A stretch of 64,000 nucleotides of DNA from Cyrtodaria siliqua. Its lineage: Eukaryota > Mollusca > Bivalvia > Adapedonta > Hiatellidae. Both the position numbers and the translations under genes were made by a program. Shown here piece after piece: positions 43,882 through 53,930 of the stretch. The stretch covers positions 62,001 to 126,000 of the forward strand of contig JAWPHD010007158.1 of the NCBI GenBank assembly GCA_037043455.1. The letters are read 5' to 3'. The notes under the pieces were generated by a model, which did not search any database, had not been told where the DNA came from, and worked only from the letters and a program-made list of their open reading frames with translations. How positions within the stretch are numbered: the stretch's first letter is position 1; each line of letters starts with the position of its first letter.

Positions 43882-44996
43882 AAGTTCCCCAGTCATGTTT
43901 TGTTTCCTAAACATGTTTATGTTTATTTAAATCGAAATCAATACACAACAATAGATATTTACAAATAAGAATAAAAATTTATTTGATGACGTAGAAAACT
44001 TTGAACAAGTAAATTAATCAACAGGTAGATGTATTTATCAATTATCTGGCAATAGTTGTGCAGCTATACAATTCAGATTTACCTCATTTCCGCGTGCAGT
44101 CACGCAGTGGTAAACGTAGTATCTTCGTCATGCAAATAATACTATATAAATATTGCATCCCATTATTTTATTATACCGAACAAATGTTTTGATTAAAATT
44201 TAAATATACGAGGGGGAAAAAATCGCAATATTTTTTTTTTTTTTTTTTTAATTTATATTTTTACACAAACGATTTAAAGTAACAAATCTGCTCGCCACAT
44301 GTTTGGTAAACCAAGCGTCTTACGATTGACATAACTTCAACTGTATTTTAATAAGCGTCCACCGACGTGTCGTTATTGTAAAAAAAACCACCTATTTTTA
44401 TACTTCCCGTGACGTCACAATCGTGTAACAGTATACAGTTATAACATGTGTGTTTGGAGAACAGTCAAAACTGTTTTCCCGAGGTGGAGGGGATGGCAGT
44501 GTGAACTGTTTCCCGAGGCCGATAGGCCGAGGGAAACAGTTCACACTGACATCCCCCGACATCAAGGGAAAACAGTTTTGACTGTTCCCCAAACACACAT
44601 GTGATAACTGTTTTATTACCTGATTAATGTTACTGTACGAAACAGTGAAAATGAAAATTTGTTTTATAATGGGAACCTATGGTGAAAAAAAAACCATGAC
44701 GTCACGCAAACGAAATTCCAGCACGTGAGGGAAACAGTCGAAACTAAAGCCCGGTAACAGTTCGTTTTCACCGGGAACAGTCTTTTCCTTAGTGAATTAG
44801 AAAGAAATGACGATATAGCTTTTATTTAGGAGATCAGGTAATAATAAAAATTGTTTACCGGTGAACAGTAAAAATTGCTTCCCGCTAAGGGTATGGGCAA
44901 TTTTTACAGGAGTGTAAACGTGAGGTATAATAATTATTTTTACATATAACTTAGTAGTGGTTTTCAATATATGTTTCTCTCCGGGACTATCAAGAT
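43882..44996. repeat. Right arm of the intronic inverted repeat, split by a MITE
   Basis: 43882-44140 and 44942-44996 together are the reverse complement of 41695-42056. The gap is filled by AT-rich sequence with a poly-T and by the foldback MITE at 44405-44880. The arm ends only about 130 bp before the acceptor of the last exon. Confidence 0.8.
44405..44880. mobile_element. Foldback MITE, intact copy
   Basis: A palindrome with arms of about 80 bp: CATGTGTGTTTGGAGAACAG, CAAAACTGTTTTCCCGAG and CAGTGTGAACTGTTTCCCGA, mirrored by GAGGGAAACAGTTCACACTG, ACAGTTTTGACTGTTCCCCA and AACACACATGTG. After the hairpin the element goes on with TTGTTTTATAATGGGAACCT and AACAGTTCGTTTTCACCGGG. The other copy is at 24128-24451. 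Exact outer ends are uncertain. Confidence 0.75.
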
Positions 44997-45128
44997 GTAG
45001 AGTCGGGCGGCTTTTTTTTTTAAAACAAACACTTTTAAGTATGGCTTAAGTGACTGTACACACAATCATTCTCAAACATTCTCACTACGGCAACTGTCTA
45101 ATTATATTTTTACTCTTTTATATTTCAG

Positions 45129-45295
45129 TAATGCCTGGTGGTGCGGCTGGTGGTGCGGCTGGTGGGATGGCGGGAGCACAGCAACGACAATACCAAGCGT
45201 ACGCACGAGCACGAGCTAATCCATTCTACAACATGTTTAACATGCAGAACATGATCATGTTTGACTTAATGGACGTAGACATGCCGTTCTTTTAA
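45129..45295 (+). CDS. Secreted Gly/Ala/Met-rich peptide, exon 3 (mature part and stop)
   Basis: Follows the acceptor TTTTATATTTCAG and continues the exon-2 frame (G|TA gives Val23). The mature chain begins QVMPGGAAGGAAGGMAGA, goes through QQRQYQAYARARA, and ends NPFYNMFNMQNMIMFDLM then DVDMPFF and TAA. Full length is 77 residues, about 56 after cleavage. There is a Pro-Gly-Gly/Ala-Ala low-complexity start, a short Gln/Arg/Tyr stretch with all three arginines of the mature chain, and a hydrophobic, Met- and Asn-rich tail with all three aspartates. There is no cysteine and no N-glycosylation sequon. Gly/Ala repeats are seen in many structural secreted proteins of molluscs (known), so a matrix or fibre role is possible; an antimicrobial or signalling peptide is an alternative. 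Function is inference only. Confidence 0.78.
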
Positions 45296-45990
45296 TACCG
45301 GGGCACGAACCATTCAAGTAGCGCGGACATTAATGTCATAATACTGAGACAACGACAATGGTAAAGAAGTGTTTGGAAATAGTATACTTATTATGTATAC
45401 GCATGCCTACAATTACAGGTCACAGGTGTTATGAAGTAATCAAAATGTAACTGTTATAAAATTGTATCAAAATGTTGCCGAAAATGTACTATATTGTAAT
45501 CATAATGTCCGAATGGTTTGAGAACACTGAAAGGATGAACGCGTATAGTCTTTTCCTTTAAAACGGGAAACTGTGTACATTTTTGATTTCGCAGATCCTG
45601 GAGCAGTACGGAATCAACGTAATTCAACGAAGAATATCTCAAATGCACCTGTTTTAAATGTATATCGTTATAATATCGGTTGAATTACACTTGAAAGGCT
45701 TGTATGGGTTTCGTTAAAATTCAACGAAGAAAATCTAAACATGTTTAGATCGTAATGAATTTGGATTATATTTGAAAAACTCATATGGGAATTCAATGAA
45801 GAAAATATAAAACTGAGTTGTTTTAAATTGATATGGCAAAGAACTTGAGTCTTGAAAAACAATCTTTGTAAAACTCTTTTATACTCTACTATTCCATTAT
45901 ACATATACTTTATATGTTGATTGTTCAATATTCGTGTTATATGTAGTTGTGCTTTTGTGTATGTTTTGTAAATAAAATGTCACCGCTGTA
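45296..45990 (+). terminator. 3' UTR and poly(A) signal of the secreted-peptide gene
   Basis: About 690 bp of AT-rich UTR after the stop. AATAAA at 45971-45976 is followed by a T/G-richer stretch (TTGTTTAATTAATC). An imperfect internal doublet, TTCAACGAAGAA(T/A)ATCT, occurs at 45625 and 45720. Minus-strand frames here are not supported as genes. Confidence 0.6.
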
Positions 45991-46261
45991 CATGAACGCT
46001 GAACTTGTTTAATTAATCAATACCACTCTGTAACTCGACCGAAAACGTTGGGTCTATAACTATTGCCCAACCGCCTGTCCGTCTGTCTGTTGCTCTGTCT
46101 TCAAGTTATACGAGACCAAGCGCTCCGATCGTTAACTTCTAAACGGATTGAGATAATGTCATGGACATTTACAATCTGAATCTCATCAAGCCAGTGTTTT
46201 ACGACGCATAGAGATACTTCATGAAGAGAGGAGCTCCACCGAAGCTGTATTTGTGAAAATT

Positions 46262-46690
46262 GAAAACTGGAAATCTATGCGTGAAGGATGTACATGATCT
46301 ATGCGTGAAGGATGTACATGATCTATGCGTGAAGGATGTACATGATCTATGCGTGAAGGATGTACATGATCTATGCGTGAAGTATGTACATGATCTATGC
46401 GTAAAGGATGTACATGATCTATGCGTGAATGATGTACATGATATATGCGTGAAGGATGTACATGATCTATGCGTAGAGGATGTACATGATCTATGCGGGA
46501 AGGATGTACATGATATATGCGTGAAGGATGTACATGATCTATGCTTGAAGGATGTACATGATCTATGGGTAAAGGATGTACATGATCTATGCGTGAATGA
46601 TGTACATGATCTATGCGTGAAGGATGTACATGATCTATGCGTGAAGGATGTACATGATCTATGCGTAAAGGATGTACATGATTTTATTCA
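46262..46690. repeat. 24-bp satellite, about 17 units, frame-preserving
   Basis: GAAGGATGTACATGATCTAT plus GCGT repeats every 24 bp. A 146-codon plus frame (CVKDVHDL octads) spans the entire array because 24 is a multiple of three. Most changes between units alter the amino acid (K to N/E, C to W, D to Y), which argues against protein selection. It starts about 270 bp after the poly(A) site. Confidence 0.93.
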
Positions 46691-48005
46691 GTATCGCTAA
46701 ACACGTCGCATAGGACTCCGTATTTTTAATCCATTTTAGCTCAACCGAGTCAAATTATGAAATATGTAAAAGAGGAGCTAATGTAATCAGACTTGCCCGT
46801 CGCTCTTCCGTCCGTCCGTTTGTTCGTAATCAATTCGTCGTCGACATCTAGCTCTTTTACAAAATGTATAGTTTACAAAAATAAAACTCAGTATTTTAAA
46901 CTTCTCCAACATTTAGACAGCCATCCATGAGATCTATGTGCGAACACCGAGGTGGCTAGTGAATTCGGTATTACCTGTATATATGTAATATACTCGGTTA
47001 TTACCCGGCGGACACATATGTAATATACTCGGTTATTACCCAGCGGACACATATGAGACATTATTGTGGTCTCTTGCAAATTGGACAAATTGGTTTCCTT
47101 AGGGTACTCAATAATTTTCCCTCGCCAAGCCCCCAGAAAGGCTATCATTCGTAACTTGCAAACGTTGTTATATAACTTTATTTCCTACAGTTGTTTATGC
47201 GCGCGTTTTACTTCTTCCCCTGTATAAGAGTGCCTATGTACACAAATAACACACTTTTTGAAACTTTTATATTTTTTTCACTAGCTTCATTATTATGAAC
47301 CTAATTAACTGTTTAGATAATGAAGTTATTTGTATACTACAATCAAGTATAGTTTCATTAGTCTGGTACAGAGGACGGAAAGACGTATTGGTGTAGCCGC
47401 TATAGCTGTTTCATACTTCTCGCATACATATCTGCCTTAAAAGTAAGAAGTAACTTAAAACGTATACTATGTTTACACATGTGGTATCCATTTAAATATA
47501 AAAGGTATGCAGAACCTTTTTTGTATATTCTTACATTTTTTAGGGTTAAAACTTTTTCTCAAAAATAAGTATGGGGACACATGTCTTTTTCATTATCTTA
47601 AAGAGCACGATATTTGCTAACAATGAAGAAGTTTTGAGAGAAAAAAAATGCTGTTCGTAGGAAATACCTTTTTTCTCTTGAAATGTCTCTTTTTTTCCAC
47701 CAAAATCTGCTATTTTTTTTCCGAGATCTGAACGGCAATAAAGGTAAAAGTCCCCTTTATTTCCGCGCATATCATGCATTTTTCTTGCTAAATGTATTGT
47801 TTTTAGCAAAATGTATACTGAAATTATAGGAAATTTGCCAAAATTGGAATATGGGTCATATATTTATCTTAAGATATCTCAGAAACCAAGCTGGTGACCT
47901 GTTAGTTTAAAAGCTGAATACGTTTAGGATAGACCGTTCTACCAAACCTTAAAAAAAAGTTGTTCATAAGAAAAAATATGAAGAAACTGTAGGATATGTC
48001 CTTAA
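46691..48005. other. No gene recognised; small doublets
   Basis: ACATATGTAATATACTCGGT with TATTACCC and GCGGACACATATG is doubled at 46980-47055. A CCGTCCGTCCG run lies near 46810. The rest is AT-rich. Confidence 0.4.
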
Positions 48006-48560
48006 AATAAGTCGAATTGGAGTTTACGGCGCACCAACACATTACATGGTCCGAGTATTAGCATTCATACCCCATCGAACCCCTTCTTCAAGAAGGCAAA
48101 ACGGTGTTGACTGGGGTATGAAAATAACCTTAATTTCGGCTTAAAAGGTTTGCATATTATAAAATTAAAACATTTAATAGGTAATTATACGCAAATATCC
48201 GTTGTAAAATCCTGCTAATATAAAGTTTCCCATCTCTTAATGGAATTAAGGCGGGACCACGTAATGACAAACAGTCTATATGGCGCCTACAGGAAAAAAT
48301 GTCAGGCCAAACTTTCAGTTACATTGAGATAAAAAAAATATAATCATAATATGCAGCATGGGCCTAGAACCTGCTCAGCTGAAGAACTGCAGCGTTGCTG
48401 CACATTCTGCTGTAAACAATCCATTTTTCATTGGATCCAACATCGTTATTTTCTGCCACCTCTCAAATAGCACCTACAACAATGCAGGGATGATGACGAT
48501 GAAGAAGACCTTTAATGAATATGATTAAATGAAAATTAATTCGTGGGGATTTACCCTCTG
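48006..48560 (-). mobile_element. Family B retroposon, minus strand, split by a MITE
   Basis: In plus orientation: GAATTGGAGTTTACGGCGCA, then the MITE at 48040-48266, then CTATATGGCGCCTACAGG, ATGGGCCTAGAACCTGCTC, CGTTATTTTCTGCCACCTCT and AATGCAGGGATGATGACGAT. The order matches 58711-59115. Confidence 0.75.
48040..48266. mobile_element. Second copy of the CATTACGTGGTCC MITE
   Basis: Ends CATTACATGGTCC and GGACCACGTAATG (one mismatch). Interior blocks GAGTATTAGCATTCATACCC, TGACTGGGGTATGAAAATA and ATTTCGGCTTAAAAGGTTTG match 16981-17257, with about 50 bp missing before CAAATATCCG. Confidence 0.82.
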
Positions 48561-48574
48561 CCTGGATAATGTTT

Positions 48575-48960
48575 TTTGTTGAATGGTGTTTTACGTCGTT
48601 TTGTTAGAGGTGGAGGCAAAATAACTAGTACTTATACGTACCTCCCGCATCCTTAACAATCGGGGGCGTCCGTGGCCCAGTGGTTAGAGTCTCTAACTTA
48701 ATATCACTTACCCCTCACCGCTGTGGGTTCGATCCCTCTTGGACCTAGAAATCTTTATGCGAGGAAGCTATCCAGCTAGCTTGCGGAACGTCGATAGCTT
48801 TACCCAGGTGCCCGCCCGTGCATGAAAATTGCTGGAAAAGTCGCCATATGACCTTAGCTGTTGGTGCGACTATAAAACCAATTCAATTCAATTCCTTAAC
48901 AATCGACACCTTCTCGCTTACAAGTCGAGCCCCTAGTGAGGTTCGTTCCCCGTTTAAGTG
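48575..48960 (-). mobile_element. Family C SINE, minus strand, split by a family A SINE
   Basis: Left part TGGTGTTTTACGTCGTTTTG, GTTAGAGGTGGAGGCAAA and TACCTCCCGCATCCTTAACA. Right part after 48905: ACACCTTCTCGCTTACAAGT and CGAGCCCCTAGTGAGGTTCG. A central part of the body (GACCACCC...) is already lost. Confidence 0.75.
48663..48892 (+). mobile_element. Family A SINE with a 13-bp target duplication, inside a SINE
   Basis: TCCTTAACAATCG is on both sides (48650-48662 and 48893-48905). The insert has box A GTGGCCCAGTGGTTAGAG, box B GGGTTCGATCCCTC, ACCCAGGTGCCCGCCCGTGC and the end GCGACTATAAAACCAATTCA. Compared with 1173-1449 it lacks about 45 bp (the second CCCGG...GGTCTTCCTCC part). Confidence 0.88.
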
Positions 48961-49034
48961 GGGATAATTAACAATGTCAAAATTGAAATAATCTCTCTTG
49001 TCAAAGGTTTAATCACGCTCGATTGCTTACTGGT

Positions 49035-49165
49035 AGAACCAGTACTAAACAATGTGGATTAATTATCTTGCTCAAGGATAAATAACGTGGCCGCGGCGAG
49101 GATCGAACCCACGACCTCTCGATTCTGAGTTCGGTGCTCTACCACTGCACCACGCACTTCACTCA
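49035..49165 (-). mobile_element. tRNA-headed SINE, minus strand
   Basis: In sense: GAAGTGCGTGGTGCAGTGGT (box A), CGTGGGTTCGATCCTCGCCG (box B), then GTTATTTATCCTTGAGCAAG and AATTAATCCACATTG. The same 3' part, without the head, is at 53855-53930. Confidence 0.65.
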
Positions 49166-49289
49166 ATTCGTACGTCTATTAATCATAGTAGAAAAAAATG
49201 TTCAGTATGTCATCCAGATACTGAGAGGTGTTTTTAAAGGTTTCGATGCCGTCTGCCTGTGTATCTAGTGAAAGTAGATATAAAAATCG

Positions 49290-50165
49290 AACAGGAAAAG
49301 TACCATTCAAGGGCGACAGTCAACCATAAATACACATAAAAACAAAGAATAACTTTAAAGACGAATAAATGGTCAAAATAAGACATCACAAACACAAAAG
49401 GGTTGACAATAGGGCTTTCGCATTGGAACGGTCAGTAAAATGCCGCTGGGAGTTTAAACCCGGTTCTAGTGTGCACCAAACCTCAACTCTTACCATATTG
49501 TCATCCCAATAAACGGGACAGTGTAAATAAAGATATCAGTGCCAGGTTATAATCTCTAACAAACAAGGCAGCATTAATAGGCAATGTAAGTAAAACACAT
49601 AAATGATCATGTATATATAATATAAAAAAACAAAAGCATAGAAAGCCACAAAGTAAGTAATCAATGACTTGGCAGAAGCCAGAGCAACAGAAAAAAACTT
49701 TAAAGGTACGACAAGACAATATTAAAGACAACCATCAAACACTACTGTCCTATAATGATTTAGGTAGACGTCATCATAGGGTCCACAATCTGTCCGGTCA
49801 TCTCACAAAGAGTAAAACATACTGGCGAACTGTAAATGGGTCAACAACTAAACATGCAATACGTTGCAAAGTGATAAGGCCATAACATCTTTTGATAAAC
49901 TTGTTAACAAGTTTAATTAAGATTGTATGAAAGTTATTATGACCAAGGACTCAACATGAAATCTCAAAAACAAATCTACGACAAGACACGTGGACAAGAG
50001 GTGCTCATTTCATGGCCATAGGGATACCAACATGTTGTCTTTAAACGGTAGTTCCAAACCTGACGAAAATATAGTCTAGCAGGACAATAAGTGCTTCACA
50101 AACATGTTAGCAAGTCCACATATTGTAATTGTCCAAATTGCCATTAGTATAAAACGCTTTAATAT
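49290..50165 (-). mobile_element. Retroelement fragments, inverted copy of 20690-20995
   Basis: 49398-49690 is the reverse complement of 20690-20995. To its left, 49300-49395 (AAGGGCGACAGTCAACCATA) matches the block inserted in the LINE at 15235. No reading frame can be reconstructed. Confidence 0.5.
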
Positions 50166-50334
50166 TGTTACAGGCCAAGCATGTAGTATTTTTATCTAGC
50201 TTTTTTTTTTTTAATGCAAGCAATTCTATCTATCTCTGTATACTGCTGCACACCCTCACATGTAAGTTTGAGCTTGTCTTTGGTAAGGTTTTTCTTATGC
50301 TTATTGTATTTTGTCCTCAAGAATACGGAGCACA

Positions 50335-50480
50335 CGCAGAGGACCTGCAGAAAAATAATTTAAAGCGTTCGCAGGCTCTACTACAGCGTGCGAACGTTGT
50401 GTACAGCGTGCGAATGCTCTACTTTAGCGTGCGAACGCGCTAGCTACAGCATGTGAACGCTCTACTAGAGCGTGAGAACG
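50335..50480. repeat. Short minisatellite of GCGTGCGAACGCTCTACT type
   Basis: About six degenerate 20-24 bp units with AGCGTGCGAACG. Immediately right, minus-strand GCTCAGTGGTAGAGCACCTG and ACTTGAAATC (50493-50525) looks like a tRNA 5' half. Confidence 0.8.
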
Positions 50481-50780
50481 CTCTTCTTCTGATTTCAAGT
50501 CAGGTGCTCTACCACTGAGCTATAATGCTTATACTAATTACTATTTATTAAGAGGCAAAATAACTTAACCTATCTGAATGCAACTCAAATGATTCAATAA
50601 ATATACAGTTCATCTTGTCGCGCGTGTAAATTAACATTGCCTTGTGTAATAACATATGTTATCAATATGAAACTAATATATTCCGCCTCAAGACAACCAT
50701 ATCTCGACTTGTTATTTAGCGCTTGATGAGTTTGTGTGTGCGCTAGTTATTACGTAATGCCTATTTAGTGTTAAAAATGC
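50481..50780. other. tRNA-like half, then plain DNA
   Basis: Apart from the tRNA-like fragment at 50493-50525 (minus), whose 3' half is absent, nothing is recognised. Confidence 0.4.
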
Positions 50781-51554
50781 CACAAGATATCAATAAACTT
50801 CTCCTGATCTTCACAGCGTGCACGTCGCGGAGAGGGCACGCATGACACTCGGGATGAGCGTTTCAGTCTAGGCCTTGTCAGCCCTACACTATATTACCGG
50901 ATGAGCACTATATTACATAGGTAAATAGATGTTCGGTACTAAAAAATGCCGGTACTACTGAACTGACGAAAGAACGGGAGGGTTCAGTAGACTCGAGTGT
51001 CATATGACCCAAAAGTGAAGATGTCTCCTGCGTCCCATCACAGCACACATCATCTGATGCCTACAGATCCTGGAAGTCAGAAGTCCGCGGGCCGGAGCCG
51101 GAGCCTAGATATCAGGGACGCAACCATAATCCCGGGTATCGAAGCGAAGGTCGAGGCCTACATTCGACAGAAGACCGAAGGTGACAGGACGTCGGGCGGT
51201 GTGTGCGGCGCAGGGGTCATACTGTGATGGGTGTGGCCCCCAAAAAGAGATCCCGACCAGTAGCGGATGTAGAGACGGCCAAACTTAGCGGATGTAGCTT
51301 AGCGGATGTAGGATACCTTGACCAGACCACTTCACCGACACAGCGAGAACTACACAGAGCGAAAGCGACACACCCATCTACATACATACAACAGAAGCGA
51401 CAACACAGCAGCAGCACTAGATCAACCAACACACTCACCTACAACAGACCAGACCTCTATTGTGCCCATCGCGTCAGCGTTGCCTCGACGTGTTAGTTGG
51501 CGGACGGTCTATAAACCTTAGAACTACACACACACAACACAAGATATCAATAAA
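50781..51554 (+). mobile_element. 740-bp retroposed insert with 17-bp target duplication
   Basis: CACAAGATATCAATAAA occurs at 50781-50797 and 51538-51554. The insert between is clearly richer in GC than its surroundings. It holds a 76-codon frame (50997-51227; MSPASHHSTHHLMPTDPG, SAGRSRSLDIRDATIIPG, EAKVEAYIRQKTEGDRTS), three AGCGGATGTAG blocks near 51260-51310, and the 3' end GGTCTATAAACCTTAGAACT with ACACACACA. A similar CA-rich end is at 23920-23955 (+) and 55918-55985 (-). It is probably a 5'-truncated LINE or a retroposed transcript. The family is unknown. Confidence 0.65.
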
Positions 51555-52078
51555 TAGCCGTGGTCTAGCCACAGACATATTAATAAACAGATAGGAAACT
51601 TCCTATCTTAACCAGTAAAATAACCAAAATATCACGTGGTACCTTAAATTTTCCTTCTATCTTCTCTTTCAATTATTCACTGATTTTGATGAGAATAATA
51701 TTACAAATATTTATAGTGAATAGCAAAATGGGATTGCAATAATTTATTGTTTATTTTTCAAAATAAGAAATTGTATAAAAAGAAGTTTAAAGTTAAAAAT
51801 GTCATCCTTTTTTCGCTTTTTCTCTTAAAAATCAAGGTTTTGACATAGTTAAAGTTTCCGTCAAACTCCATTTTTGCTCTAAATGTAAGAGAAAGCAATT
51901 ATACTATCATTAGAAAGAAAATTAAATTTGTGATGGGATTTTCCATGAATGAAACTTGTATCTATAAAACTCTTCATGATATGTGTGTTTAAAAGTTGAG
52001 AAATATTTTGTGAAATGTTTGCACTAGTGCCCCGTGAAATTCAGATAATTTTCGTAGTGTCCCAATCTATTTGTTATT
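51555..52078. other. No gene recognised
   Basis: AT-rich sequence, no copies noticed. Confidence 0.35.
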
Positions 52079-52079
52079 A

Positions 52080-52150
52080 GGTCTGTGGTCTAGTGGATAA
52101 ACGTGCATCATGCAAGAGCAACGTCTGTGGTTCATATCCAGTTCCGGGCA
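52080..52150 (+). mobile_element. tRNA-like SINE head or tRNA pseudogene
   Basis: GGTCTGTGGTCTAGTGGATA (box A) and TGTGGTTCATATCCAGTTCC (box B-like) at near-tRNA spacing. The acceptor ends do not pair and box B departs from GGTTCGANNCC, so a working tRNA is unlikely. Confidence 0.45.
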
Positions 52151-53480
52151 ATTTTTTTTTTTTTTAACATATATGTATTCTGAAGCTGTATATTTATCGA
52201 TGTTACCTGTATGAAGGCTACATAAAAAAGTGATATTTTACGCATCGATTTCTGCTTATATACCGACTTTTGGGGTGATCGTAGATTTGAAACTACGACC
52301 TGATTCTTATTCATGAGTTATTACCAGTTAAAATAGAGACTCTTAAGGTTTAACGAAAAGTTGACTTCTCAATCAAGTAAAACCTAGTATTGACGTTCAC
52401 GGTCAAAGAAGCATTGGTATTGATTGTTGGACAGCTAATGACCATACGAAACAACAGTGCAAATATCAAATCAATGCTTTAGATAGTATTCAAATTATTA
52501 TGTTTTGGTGCAACTCTGACTAACTTTATACCCAAAATGTACTGACGCCGATCTGTTCCCTAATAAAAATAATCATCTAACTGTAACACAAATAATCATC
52601 TAACTGTAACACAAATAGTCAAACAATTTAAATGTCCATAACTGAATTTAGCAAAAATCTGCCAGTATCGAAAGAAATTCTAATATCCGCCTGTATGAAA
52701 TTCTAAATATCCGCCTGTATTCAAAAGGACTCTGTATATTAATGTTATTAAGACTTAACACCAAACAGAGATATGGTTTAAAATCTACACATTGTTACCA
52801 TAATTGTTGCAACGATGTTCTAAGTCAATAAAGGGCCATAACTCTATTCCGATTTGATGTAACATACATATTATTAACATCTAAGTATAATTACACTAAA
52901 TCAGCCGGATGTGCTCGCCTGGTGCAGTTAAGTAGTTCTGTATTAAAGTGTGCTTATCTTTTTTACTTTAAACCTTTATTTAGTGCAGTTTCCTGTTATT
53001 TGTTTGGCTGTTATTGTATTCTGGACTTGTTGACCTTTGAAAATGAGCTCATCTTGTTTTTGACAGTCTTTTATATAAATTTCAGAAGTTAATGTAGACA
53101 GGGTACGAAATTGCAAGGGGTAAAAATAGCTTTGCCTTTTGACCCGGTGTTAGTTTACAGCTGAAGAAATGTTTCTTAGAAGATATTCAACCACCTATTT
53201 CCTTGTTGATGTTTAATAGCAGACATGTTTATTTGCATGATAAAGTAAGTTTCCCAGAATTCTAATCAGGTTTGTGTTTTTAACAGGATGTCAACATTCT
53301 AACTTTACTATGGAAGGGGCATGGAGACTCATTTACGCTATTATAACCTCTACAGGATGTTTTTTATTGATTTTTTATATAAAGCTTCGCCAAAATGTTG
53401 TTTAAATTTCAACAAAACTTGAGTAATCAATCTAAACTTAACCAAAATATTTTCGTAGAAAAGCAAGGACCATAAAGCTT
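52151..53480. other. Mostly plain DNA; small doublets; 65-bp repeat at 52890
   Basis: AATAATCATCTAACTGTAAC with ACA is doubled at 52570-52612, and AAATTCTAATATCCGCCTGTAT-like blocks at 52675-52720. 52890-52958 is the plus copy of the segment at 32098-32172. No gene is recognised. Confidence 0.5.
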
Positions 53481-53800
53481 TTCAGAAAATATAAAAGTCC
53501 ACCTTGATCTGAAGGAAATGACGTCTTACTGATATCAGCTTCACAGCAATTTTAACTAAAATCCAAGATAAATTGGCGAAGTTATCAAAAACGTGCACCT
53601 AAGCTTTAACCGTAATGTGCATTTTGTTTAAGTAACTCAATTCAGAAAAGGAGCAAATCGGCCTTGATTGTAAGGAAGTGATATCTTAATGATATAACGC
53701 TTCACAGCAAATTTGGTTTAACTCCAAAGCAATTTAGAAGATATTAACAACTTTCATCGAAATTAAAAGACACAAGTGATTGTTGTTTAAACATATTTAT
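53480..53800. repeat. Degenerate direct repeat with CTTCACAGCAA
   Basis: CCTTGATCTGAAGGAAATGA and GATATCAGCTTCACAGCAA at 53500-53550 recur as CCTTGATTGTAAGGAAGTGA and GATATAACGCTTCACAGCAA at 53660-53710. It is an old tandem or dispersed repeat. Confidence 0.6.
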
Positions 53801-53854
53801 TTTACATCGATTGCGAAACAAGTTCTTGCAACTTAGATTAATCACTCTCGATGG

Positions 53855-53930
53855 CTTCCTGGGTAGAACCAGTACTAAGCAATGTGGATTAATTATCTTG
53901 CTCAAGGATAAATAACGTGGCCGCGACAAG
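53855..53930 (-). mobile_element. Truncated SINE 3' part (copy of 49010-49090)
   Basis: GGGTAGAACCAGTACTAAGC, AATGTGGATTAATTATCTTG and CTCAAGGATAAATAACGTGG are nearly identical to the sequence left of the SINE head at 49090-49165. The tRNA head is missing; the copy stops at GGCCGCG. Confidence 0.7.

Larger units (their letters stand above)
32714..45128 (+). other. 12.4-kb phase-1 intron of the secreted-peptide gene
   Basis: It begins GTACGC and ends TTTTATATTTCAG. It holds several SINEs, a 31-bp satellite, two retroposon D copies, a duplicated foldback element, a long inverted repeat and a foldback MITE. No extra exon was recognised, but a phase 1-1 cassette exon could be inserted without breaking the frame. 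Confidence 0.65.

Noticed and set aside
46260..46700. Octad-repeat protein gene
   Set aside because: No promoter or splice context, and between-unit changes are mostly amino-acid altering, as in a neutral minisatellite.
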